DNA of 14,396 nt from Chloroflexota bacterium (GTDB lineage: Bacteria; Chloroflexota; Limnocylindria; Limnocylindrales; CSP1-4): the NCBI GenBank assembly GCA_021790715.1, contig JAJYGK010000104.1, positions 1 through 14,396 of the forward strand. Direction: 5' to 3'. The notes under the pieces were generated by a model. The model did no database searches. It was not told the DNA's origin and was given only the letters and a program-made list of their open reading frames with translations. Numbering within the stretch: position 1 is the stretch's first letter; the number at the start of each line of letters is the position of its first letter. Shown in pieces: positions 7,422 through 13,943 of this stretch. The translations under genes were made by a program, and so were the position numbers.

Positions 7422-10067
7422 ATGCTCCCCGCCGCGCAGCCGCCCGCTCCCCGGCGCCCGTCCCCGTACCTGCGGCTCGCGGTGCGCCGGGCGCTGTCGC
7501 TGCCGCTCGCCCTCCTCTGCCTTGTCGTGGCCTGGGTGGCAATCGACCACGTGCTCCTGCCGGGCGTCCTCGACGATCGGTCCGAGGCGATCGTCGAGAT
7601 CGGCGCCGGGGTGGCCGCGGTCGGGCTGGTCTTCGTCGCCGGGGTGCGCCGGGAACGGCGACTGCTGGAGGCGTTCGCGTCGCTGGCGGCGGGGGAGAGC
7701 CGGTTCCGCCAGCTTGCCGAGCAGGCGACCGACGGGATCTTCCTCGTCGACGCCGCGGGTCGCATCCTCGACGCGAACCCGCGCATGGTCGAGATGCTGG
7801 GATACACCCTCGACGAGGCGCGGGGCCGGTCCATCGACGAGTTCGTGGAACTCCGCGAGGTGGAAGAGCGGCCGATCCGGTGGGGCGAGCTGCGGACCGG
7901 TCGCCCGCTCCTGTCGGAGCGGCGCATGCGGACCAAGGACGGACGGCTGGTGCCCGTCGAGATCCACTCGCGCCTCCTGTCCGACGGGAGGCTGCAGGGC
8001 GTCATGCGCGATGTCTCGGAGCGGGTCGAGGCCGAGGAGGCCCGGCAGGCCACCGAGCGGCGGCTGGCCCGGGTGCTCGACCGTGCCGCCATCGGGCTGT
8101 TCGTGACCGACGCAGACGGCCGCGTCAGCCTCACCGAGGGACGCGGGTGGGCGGCGCTCTGCGGAGCCGCGGGTTCTCCGCTCGGCGGGACGGCGCTCGC
8201 GCCGGAGGCCATGCCTGCGGACGTCGAGAGCGCCGTCCGCGCGGCGCTCGAGGGCGGGCACGGGCACGCGGCGGTCGAGGTGCCCGGGCACGCGTACGAG
8301 CTGGAGTGCGCCCCGGTCACGCGCGCCGACGGGAGCGTCGAGGGAGTCCTGGGCGTCTTCCAGGACGTCACCGATCGCTACCGGCTGGAGGCCGAGCAGC
8401 GCAGGCTCGCGGCGGCCGTCGAACAGGCGACTGAGACGATCCTGGTCGCGGACGCCGGAGGCCTGATCACCTACGCGAACCCCGCGTTCACGCGGGTCTC
8501 CGGGTACGACCGGCGCGACCTGGCGGGGCGGAGCGTCACGCTGCTGTACGGCGACGCGCGGACGGAGCCGGCCTGGAGCGAGCTCAGGGCCGCGATGCAG
8601 TCGGGGACGGACTGGACCGGCGAGCTCGCCGCGACGCGGGCCGACGGGTCGATCTTCCGGCAGGTCGCGAGCGTGGCGCCGGTGCGCGACGGCTCGGGCG
8701 CCATCGCCGGCTACGTGGCGGTGCAGCGGGACGTGACGCGCGAGCGGGAGCTCGAGGAGGCACTGGCACGCGATCACCGCGAGCTGGCCTCGATCACCGC
8801 GGCGCTCGAGCGGCTGGCGCCCGGCGGCGATCCGAACGAGACCGCGACCCGGATCTGCCGGGAGATCGCGCGGCTGCCGGGCATCGATCACGCCGCGCTG
8901 CTCGGCGCCGAGGTCGACACGTTCGTCCCGCTGGCGGTCGAGGGGGCGCTGCAGGTCCCGGTGGAGGTGGGCAGGCCGGTCCCGCCGACGCGCGCCTCGT
9001 ACCTGCGGGAGCGCGCCGCGCTGGGACCATGGGCGGAACGCTGGCGCGTGCGGCGCCGGGACGGCACCTTCGGCACGCGCATGGCGGAGGCCGGGATGCG
9101 CGCCGCCGCGTACGTGCCGCTGCGGGCGGACGACCGCACCATCGGGGTCCTCGTGGTCGGCACCAACGACACTCGCGGCGTGGACCGCATCAACGAGCTG
9201 CTGACGGCGCTGGCCGCGTTCGGGTCGCTCGCGAGCGCCGTCCTCGCGCCCGCGCTCGTGACCCGCGGCCGCGACGCCGCGGGACGCCAGCGGATCCGCC
9301 AGCTGATCGCGAGGCGGGCCTTCCACCCGGTCTTCCAGCCCGTCGTCGAGCTCGGGTCGCGCGCCGTCGTCGGGTACGAGGCGCTGACCCGCTTCTCCGA
9401 CGGGACGCGCCCGGACCTCGTCTTCGATCTCGCCTACGGCCTGGGGCTGGGCTTCGAGCTCGAGGAGGCGACGCTGCGCGCCGCGGTGGAGGCCGCGCGC
9501 ACGTTGCCGGCCGACTGCTGGGTGAGCCTCAACGCGTCCCCGGCATTCGTGCTCGAGGGAGGCCGGTTGGCTCGGGTGCTCGCGGCGGCCGACCGCGACC
9601 CGATCCTGGAGCTCACGGAGCGCGAGGTGGTGCAGGATTACGAGGCCCTCCGGGCGGCGATCCGGGGGCTGGGGCGGGAGGTGCGCCTGGCCGTCGACGA
9701 CGCCGGCGCGGGGTTCGCCAGCCTGCGCCACGTGCTCGAGCTCCACCCCGACGCGGTCAAGCTCGACATCGGGATGATCCGCGCGATCGACACGGATCCC
9801 GCCCGGCAGGCGCTCGTCGCGGGGATGCGTCACTTCGCGGTCGCGGCACGCTGCCTGCTGATCGCCGAGGGGGTCGAGACGCTGGCCGAGCTGCGGACGC
9901 TGCGCGAGCTGGGCGTCCCCTTCGGGCAGGGCTACCTGCTCGGCATGCCGGCCGCCGTGGCCGACGGCCGCGCACCCCACGGCCGCGCCCCCCTGGGCGA
10001 CGGCACCCTCATCCCGGGACCGGATCCCGAGCGCCGGCTCGAGCGCCCGGATGAGGGCGCGGCGTAG
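7422..10067 (+). CDS. Membrane-anchored PAS-PAS-PAS-GAF-EAL cyclic-di-GMP phosphodiesterase
   Basis: The 881-residue protein should hydrolyse the second messenger c-di-GMP to pGpG. Numbering from the alternative GTG at 7416 (two residues longer), two membrane segments lie at ~28-47 and ~58-76, then PAS domains at ~94-205, ~217-322 and ~330-442, a GAF-like domain at ~460-612, and an EAL domain at ~625-850. The EAL active-site set appears complete: Glu655 in 'YEALTRF', Asn706, Glu735, Asp761-Asp762 ('DDAGAG'), Lys782, Glu818 ('AEGVE') and Gln838. There is no GGDEF domain, so it should degrade and not make c-di-GMP. PAS and GAF domains would sense cytoplasmic signals such as redox, oxygen or small ligands, which cannot be named. 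GGGAG (7412-7416) is 5 nt before the ATG; leaderless initiation at the GTG is possible. Its end is followed after 52 nt by a small membrane protein gene. Confidence 0.9.
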   Translation: MLPAAQPPAPRRPSPYLRLAVRRALSLPLALLCLVVAWVAIDHVLLPGVLDDRSEAIVEIGAGVAAVGLVFVAGVRRERRLLEAFASLAAGESRFRQLAEQATDGIFLVDAAGRILDANPRMVEMLGYTLDEARGRSIDEFVELREVEERPIRWGELRTGRPLLSERRMRTKDGRLVPVEIHSRLLSDGRLQGVMRDVSERVEAEEARQATERRLARVLDRAAIGLFVTDADGRVSLTEGRGWAALCGAAGSPLGGTALAPEAMPADVESAVRAALEGGHGHAAVEVPGHAYELECAPVTRADGSVEGVLGVFQDVTDRYRLEAEQRRLAAAVEQATETILVADAGGLITYANPAFTRVSGYDRRDLAGRSVTLLYGDARTEPAWSELRAAMQSGTDWTGELAATRADGSIFRQVASVAPVRDGSGAIAGYVAVQRDVTRERELEEALARDHRELASITAALERLAPGGDPNETATRICREIARLPGIDHAALLGAEVDTFVPLAVEGALQVPVEVGRPVPPTRASYLRERAALGPWAERWRVRRRDGTFGTRMAEAGMRAAAYVPLRADDRTIGVLVVGTNDTRGVDRINELLTALAAFGSLASAVLAPALVTRGRDAAGRQRIRQLIARRAFHPVFQPVVELGSRAVVGYEALTRFSDGTRPDLVFDLAYGLGLGFELEEATLRAAVEAARTLPADCWVSLNASPAFVLEGGRLARVLAAADRDPILELTEREVVQDYEALRAAIRGLGREVRLAVDDAGAGFASLRHVLELHPDAVKLDIGMIRAIDTDPARQALVAGMRHFAVAARCLLIAEGVETLAELRTLRELGVPFGQGYLLGMPAAVADGRAPHGRAPLGDGTLIPGPDPERRLERPDEGAA

Positions 10068-10119
10068 CATCCTCGCCTGGGGCGTGCCGGCAGACCCGGC
10101 CGTCCGCCAGGAGGAGCCG

Positions 10120-10470
10120 ATGCCGACCCGGCGCGCGTTCGTCGCGGCGATGATCCCGGCCGTGGTCGTGTGCGGGATCTTCTGGCTGTGGCTCCACTTC
10201 CCGCTCTTCCTCGCCGCGGTCATCGGCGCGGCGTTCGGGCTCGGCGGGCTGCTCGTGACGCGGTCCGTCTACGACGATTCCGTCGAGGAACTGGAGGCGT
10301 GGCGGCGTGCGGCCCCCGACCTCGCGGATGCCGACCGGCTCGCGCGGTCGCTCGCGGAGGTGGGCGGGGATCGCTCTGAAGAGACGCCCGCGGGCTCGGA
10401 CTCGGCGCCGGTTGCGCCGGCAGGGGGGCTCGGTGGCGAGGACGTCGCGCTTCCGGGAGGGACGAGGTGA
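10120..10470 (+). CDS. Small two-TM membrane protein of unknown function
   Basis: I do not recognise this 116-residue protein. It has two hydrophobic segments (~7-25 and ~28-47) with basic residues in front, then a soluble acidic and proline/glycine-rich tail from about residue 50, starting with an amphipathic helix ('VEELEAWRRAA'). The ATG at 10120 has the strongest ribosome site in the window, AGGAGG at 10109-10114, 5 nt upstream; in-frame starts at 10051 and 10084 are less likely. It ends in a GTGA overlap with the cupin gene, so the two are probably coupled. It may be cotranscribed with the EAL protein. Confidence 0.72.
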   Translation: MPTRRAFVAAMIPAVVVCGIFWLWLHFPLFLAAVIGAAFGLGGLLVTRSVYDDSVEELEAWRRAAPDLADADRLARSLAEVGGDRSEETPAGSDSAPVAPAGGLGGEDVALPGGTR

Positions 10471-10832
10471 CCGACGCAGGGCCCGCCGCAGGCGGGCGGT
10501 CCACGATCGAGGATCGCGCGGAGGTTCGGCTGCGCGCGGAGCAGCTGGAGCCGTCGGCATGGGCGAACGGCCCGGGCGAGCGCTACCTCGCGCACCGCCA
10601 CGACTACGACAAGGTCCTCGTGTGCGTGGACGGATCGATCGAGTTCTGGCTGCGCGAGCTCTCGCGGGTGGCGCGCCTCGAGCCGGGCGATCGGCTGGAG
10701 CTGCCCTCGAACACGCTCCACGAGGCGGTCGCGGGGAGCCGTGGTGTGCGCTGCCTCGAGGCGCACCTCCCCCCGGGGACCCTGCCTCGACGGGTCCTCC
10801 AGACGCCGGGCTGGGCGCTCGGTGCCGCCTGA
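10467..10832 (+). CDS. Cupin-domain protein
   Basis: The 121-residue protein is a single-domain cupin. Motif 1 reads G-ERYLA-His43-x-His45-x3-Lys49 up to Gly56, and motif 2 is 'PGDRLELPSNTLHEA' with His85. Cupins of this size usually bind one divalent metal through His/His/Glu/His; here Lys49 stands where Glu is expected, so metal binding may be altered or a three-His site. Substrate and function cannot be assigned. GGGAGG (10455-10460) lies 6 nt before the GTG, which overlaps the preceding stop as GTGA. A hairpin follows 9 nt after the stop. Confidence 0.8.
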   Translation: MTDAGPAAGGRSTIEDRAEVRLRAEQLEPSAWANGPGERYLAHRHDYDKVLVCVDGSIEFWLRELSRVARLEPGDRLELPSNTLHEAVAGSRGVRCLEAHLPPGTLPRRVLQTPGWALGAA

Positions 10833-10841
10833 TCGGACGGG

Positions 10842-10858
10842 CGCGCGGTCGCCGCGCG
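10842..10858 (+). terminator. Hairpin after the cupin gene
   Basis: A perfect 7-bp stem CGCGCGG (10842-10848) and CCGCGCG (10852-10858) closes a TCG loop. No T tract follows. It lies where the -35 of the next promoter should be, so it may act both as a transcription end and in the control of the next gene. Confidence 0.4.
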
Positions 10859-10866
10859 AACTCGGG

Positions 10867-10872
10867 TAGGCT
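10867..10872 (+). promoter_or_regulatory. -10 box for a leaderless transcript
   Basis: TAGGCT ends 6 nt before the GTG at 10879. The expected transcription start falls on, or one base from, the G of the start codon, giving a leaderless mRNA. No Shine-Dalgarno precedes that start, which agrees. Confidence 0.55.
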
Positions 10873-10878
10873 CTTGGC

Positions 10879-11712
10879 GTGAGCGGGCGCGAGGCTATCC
10901 AGAAGGTCCGGTCCGTGCGTCTCGTCCCACCGGACGACCCGGACTACGTGGCGGCCATGGCCGAGCAGGCCCTGGCGCATCGCCGGTACGGGCCCCGCGA
11001 GGAGCAGACCGCGACGTACCACGTGAGCGGGCGCATCGAGCAGGCCGCCCGGGACTGGCTCTCGCTGCGCGTGCCGCTGCTCCGGGAACGGATCGTGGCG
11101 GCCGATGTGCTCTTCCGCGATGCGCGCGGCTACGTGCCGCTCTTCGTCGAGCTGGACGCCGTGGAGGGCCGCGACGGCATCCCGGTGCGCGTCTACGAGG
11201 TCAAGTTCACGAGCAACCTCTCGGCGGTGCAGCGCGGGTTCGCCCAGCTCGGACGGGCACTGCGACTGCTGGGCTCGCGATACGAGCGGGTGGATGCCGC
11301 CGTGGTCCTGGTGCAGGCCGACCGTGGCCCGCTCGCGTCCGACGATCCGCGCCTGGCAGATGCGGTCGAGATCGGGCCGGACGACCTGGCCCGGGCGGCG
11401 CTTCCGGCGCGGGCGTTCCTGCGGCTTGACGTCGCCGAGCTGGCACCGTTCCTCGGCGCCGACGACCTCGGCCTCCTGCTCGCCGCGCGCGACGAGAGCG
11501 ACGCGAACGTCTCGGCCCGGCTGGAGCGCACGGCCGCGATCGAGCGCGGCGAGACGCCGCCGTCCCGCGAGCGGCAGGTCCGGCCCGGTGCGACGCTCGC
11601 GTTCGAGGACGAGCCCGAACCGGGAGGCGACGAGCTGGCCGATTCCCCGTTCGCGGCGCTGCGCGCGCTGCGCGTCCCTCGCCAGGCCGGAGACGCGGCA
11701 TCCGATGAGTGA
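10879..11712 (+). CDS. PD-(D/E)XK nuclease-fold-like protein of unknown function
   Basis: I do not recognise this 277-residue protein as a named family. Residues ~48-150 show a pattern typical of the PD-(D/E)XK fold: a helix with Glu54 ('RIEQAARDW'), a strand with Asp76 ('IVAADVLF'), a strand 'VYEVKFTSN' giving Glu107-x-Lys109, then a helix with Gln118 and Gln123 ('QRGFAQLGRAL') and a hydrophobic strand ('VDAAVVLVQAD'). Asp93 is another candidate acid. The last ~70 residues are charged and likely disordered. This would make it a DNA- or RNA-cutting enzyme or an inactive relative; the function is inferred from motif order only. It starts from a leaderless-type promoter and overlaps menG by 8 bp, so the two are coupled. 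Confidence 0.7.
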   Translation: MSGREAIQKVRSVRLVPPDDPDYVAAMAEQALAHRRYGPREEQTATYHVSGRIEQAARDWLSLRVPLLRERIVAADVLFRDARGYVPLFVELDAVEGRDGIPVRVYEVKFTSNLSAVQRGFAQLGRALRLLGSRYERVDAAVVLVQADRGPLASDDPRLADAVEIGPDDLARAALPARAFLRLDVAELAPFLGADDLGLLLAARDESDANVSARLERTAAIERGETPPSRERQVRPGATLAFEDEPEPGGDELADSPFAALRALRVPRQAGDAASDE

Positions 11713-12433
11713 CGAACCGAAATCCGGGAACCCGGTCGCGGAGCCGGACGTGACGGAGATGTTCGACAGCATCGCCCCCGCGTACGACCGCATGAACTCC
11801 CTCATGACGCTCGGCCGCGATGCGGGCTGGCGCCGGGCCGCGGTGGAGGCCACGGAGCTGCGGACGGGGGACGCGGCGATCGACGTGGCCTGCGGAACCG
11901 GCAAGCTGGCGGCGCTCGTCGCCGAGCGCGTGGGCCCGTTCGGGCGTGTCGAGGCGGTCGACCTCTCGCGAGGCATGCTGGCGCGCGCGATCCGCGACTA
12001 CCGCGACCTGGTCCAGCTGCACTTTCGCGAGGCCAACGCGCTGGCGCTGCCGTACGCGGACGGGGAGTTCGATGCGGCCACGATCGCCTTCGGGCTGCGG
12101 AACCTGGCCGACTACGAGGCGGGCTTCCGCGAGATGGCGCGCGTCGTGCGTCCGGGCGGGGTGGTCGTGTGCCTGGAGCTGTCGCTCCCACGCTGGCGTC
12201 CGTACGCGCGGGCCTACCACGGGCTCTTCCGGCTCGCTGCGCCGATCGCCGGGGCGCTCGTCGCACGCCGGCGATCGGCCTACCGGTACCTGCCCGAATC
12301 GCTCGACGCGTTCCCGTCCGCGGAGCAGCTCGCGACCACGATGCGGGCGGCAGGGCTGACCGACGTCCGGTTCCGGCGGCTCACCACCGGTGTCGTTGCC
12401 GTGCACCGCGGCCGCGTCCCCGAGCGCGACTGA
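11705..12433 (+). CDS. menG: Demethylmenaquinone / ubiquinone C-methyltransferase family (MenG/UbiE)
   Basis: This 242-residue class I SAM-dependent methyltransferase matches UbiE/MenG/COQ5 end to end. The N-terminal signature 'YDRMNSLMTLG' (~27-37), SAM motif I 'DVACGTGKLA' (~60-69), an acidic strand end at Asp86, 'FGLRNLADY' (~129-137) and 'VVRPGG' (~147-152) are all present. In a menaquinone organism it would methylate demethylmenaquinone in the last step of quinone synthesis at the membrane; methylation of another quinone or polyketide is possible. The ATG at 11705 lies inside the end of the upstream gene, with only a weak GGAG 12 nt before, so translation is probably coupled. Its stop lies inside an inverted repeat shared with the convergent gene. 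Confidence 0.88.
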   Translation: MSDEPKSGNPVAEPDVTEMFDSIAPAYDRMNSLMTLGRDAGWRRAAVEATELRTGDAAIDVACGTGKLAALVAERVGPFGRVEAVDLSRGMLARAIRDYRDLVQLHFREANALALPYADGEFDAATIAFGLRNLADYEAGFREMARVVRPGGVVVCLELSLPRWRPYARAYHGLFRLAAPIAGALVARRRSAYRYLPESLDAFPSAEQLATTMRAAGLTDVRFRRLTTGVVAVHRGRVPERD

Positions 12434-12497
12434 CGGCGGGGGCCACCCGCGAGCGCGACCGACGGCGCGAGCGGTTGTGCGGGCGCGGTCAGTCGCG
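12425..12497. terminator. Inverted repeat between convergent genes, possible bidirectional terminator
   Basis: CGCGACTGAC (12425-12434) and GTCAGTCGCG (12488-12497) are perfect inverted copies, and each contains the stop codon of one convergent gene. In addition, an 18-bp direct copy of the first arm and its surroundings (12421-12438) recurs at 12450-12467 with one mismatch. No T tract is present, and the ~53-nt loop is long for an intrinsic terminator. Confidence 0.35.
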
Positions 12498-12965
12498 ACG
12501 GCCCTCGCGGCCTGCCGGATGCATCTGCCTTTCCGGGGGCGGTGCGTCGTCGGGCGGATCGTCCGCGATGGGCGTCGCGCGCTCCAGCCAGATCGGCCTG
12601 GACTCGGCGGCTCGCTGCCCGTCCGCGCGCCCGTCGTCGTGCCCGGGCCCGTCGTCCGCGTCGGGCGACCCGGCCGGGGCCCCGCGCTCGTCGGTTCGCT
12701 CACCGGGCGCCTCCCGCGCCGGTTCGAAGGGGTCCGCATCCCGCAGGTAATCGCGGTGCAGGGAGAGGATCTGTGACACCAGGTCGGCCGGCGCGATCCC
12801 GCCGGCCCGCTCGATCGTCCGGCTGATCCAGTCCGCCTCGGGCTGTCGCTCGGATTCGGCGACGTCGTCCTCCTCGCGCGCCATCTGGCCGCGCACCAGC
12901 CAGACCAATGCGCCGCCGACGACCAGGCCGACGACCAGGAACCACCACGCATACTCGCCGTTCAT
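12489..12965 (-). CDS. Single-pass membrane protein with acidic tail, unknown function
   Basis: I do not recognise this 158-residue protein. A short N-terminus is followed by one hydrophobic segment (~7-25), then an Arg/Lys stop and a long cytoplasm-like tail. Residues ~45-80 ('WISRTIERAGGIAPADLVSQ') look like a folded helical part; ~82-158 are rich in Asp, Glu, Pro, Gly and Arg and are probably disordered. The ATG at 12965 is preferred over a start at 13007 because a TATACT -10 box (12980-12975) sits 9 nt before it, inside the longer frame. It is divergent from lgt and convergent with menG. The hydrophobic segment could be an uncleaved signal anchor. Confidence 0.72.
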   Translation of the reverse strand: MNGEYAWWFLVVGLVVGGALVWLVRGQMAREEDDVAESERQPEADWISRTIERAGGIAPADLVSQILSLHRDYLRDADPFEPAREAPGERTDERGAPAGSPDADDGPGHDDGRADGQRAAESRPIWLERATPIADDPPDDAPPPERQMHPAGREGRRD

Positions 12966-12974
12966 GTCGGGGCG

Positions 12975-12980
12975 AGTATA
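12975..12980 (-). promoter_or_regulatory. -10 box of the single-TM protein gene
   Basis: On the minus strand TATACT ends 9 nt before the ATG at 12965, predicting a leader of 0-3 nt. It is the closest match to TATAAT among the leaderless-type boxes here and supports the shorter start. Confidence 0.55.
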
Positions 12981-13011
12981 GGAGCGCGCGGCGCGCTCGC
13001 CCGGCACCCGC

Positions 13012-13017
13012 TATCCT
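13012..13017 (+). promoter_or_regulatory. -10 box of lgt
   Basis: TATCCT ends 7 nt before the lgt ATG at 13025, predicting a leaderless transcript. The -10 boxes of this gene and the divergent minus-strand gene are only about 31 bp apart, so their promoters overlap and may compete. Confidence 0.55.
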
Positions 13018-13024
13018 CGCCCGG

Positions 13025-13939
13025 ATGCTGCCGCTCGGCCTGATCGACATCCTGCCCCCGTCGACGGCGTTCCACCTGGGGCCCGTGTCGATCGACTTCT
13101 ACGGGATCGGCTACGCGCTGGCGCTGGTCCTCGGTGTCTGGATCGCATCGCGGCAGGCGCACCTCCGGCGCGAGAACCCCGACCACATCGGCAACGGGAT
13201 CATCTTCGTCTTCGTGCTGGGCCTCATCGGCGCGCGCGTGTACCACCTGGCCGACCAGTGGAACACCCTGTACGCGGCGGACCCGATCCGGGCGATCCTG
13301 CCGCCGTACACGGGCCTGGGGATCTACGGCGGGATCGTGGGCGGGCTCGTCGGCGTGATCGTCTACACGCGCCGGCACCACCTGCCGTTCCAGCGCTGGG
13401 CCGACATCGCGGTGCCGGCGGTGCTCGTGGGACAGGCGATCGCGCGCTGGGGCAACTTCTTCAACCAGGAGCTGTACGGTCCGCCCACCAACCTGCCGTG
13501 GGGCATCGCGATCGAGTGCTCGAAGCGTGTCGTCGAGTACTCCTGCTCGATCTACCCGCCGGGCACGGGCTTCCAGCCGCTCTTCTTCTACGAGTCGTCG
13601 CTCGACCTGATCGGCGCGCTCGCCGCGCTCTGGCTCTCCCGCCGTCTGGCCGGTCGCCTGCGGGACGGGGACCTCTTCTCGTTCTGGTTCATCTGGTACG
13701 GGGCGGTCCGCTCGGTCCTCGAGCTCTTCCGGCTCGGCTACGACTGGACCTTCTTCGGCGTCCCGACGGCGATCCTGGTCGGCGTCGCCGGCATGGCCTT
13801 CGGAGCCGTGACGATCTGGCTGCGACACCGGGGTGGCGGACGCTCGACCGCCGACATCGATCGCGAGCGGGTGGCCGAAGCGGCGGCGTCCGCCGGCACG
13901 GGCCCGGGGCCCGGCCCCGGCGAGCGCGTGCCTGCCTGA
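13025..13939 (+). CDS. lgt: Phosphatidylglycerol-prolipoprotein diacylglyceryl transferase
   Basis: Lgt moves a diacylglyceryl group from phosphatidylglycerol to the lipobox cysteine of prolipoproteins in the cytoplasmic membrane, the first step of lipoprotein maturation. The 304-residue protein has about seven hydrophobic segments and the family signature 'RWGNFFNQELYG' at ~141-152. Arg141, Asn144, Glu149, Tyr225, Arg229 and Glu233 keep the spacing of the important E. coli residues (Arg143, Asn146, Glu151, Tyr235, Arg239, Glu243). Tyr101 ('GIYGG') replaces E. coli His103, a change I believe is common outside Proteobacteria. The last ~40 residues are a charged, Gly/Pro-rich tail. The start fits a -10 box 7 nt upstream and no ribosome site. 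The next gene begins 4 nt after the stop. Confidence 0.95.
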   Translation: MLPLGLIDILPPSTAFHLGPVSIDFYGIGYALALVLGVWIASRQAHLRRENPDHIGNGIIFVFVLGLIGARVYHLADQWNTLYAADPIRAILPPYTGLGIYGGIVGGLVGVIVYTRRHHLPFQRWADIAVPAVLVGQAIARWGNFFNQELYGPPTNLPWGIAIECSKRVVEYSCSIYPPGTGFQPLFFYESSLDLIGALAALWLSRRLAGRLRDGDLFSFWFIWYGAVRSVLELFRLGYDWTFFGVPTAILVGVAGMAFGAVTIWLRHRGGGRSTADIDRERVAEAAASAGTGPGPGPGERVPA

Positions 13940-13943
13940 CCCG

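Noticed and set aside
7401..10223. Minus-strand 940-codon open frame opposite the EAL gene
   Set aside because: It is a GC-driven shadow of the PAS-GAF-EAL gene; the plus strand carries the full set of domain motifs.
13325..13330. Lgt Tyr101 where E. coli has the important His103
   Set aside because: Noted as a possible inactivating change, but I recall 'IYGG' in many non-proteobacterial Lgt proteins, and all other key residues are kept, so it is not treated as unusual.
13890..13925. GC-rich palindromic stretch near the end of lgt
   Set aside because: It encodes a Gly/Pro repeat tail in frame with lgt; the palindromes follow from the repeated GGGCCC-type codons and need no other explanation.
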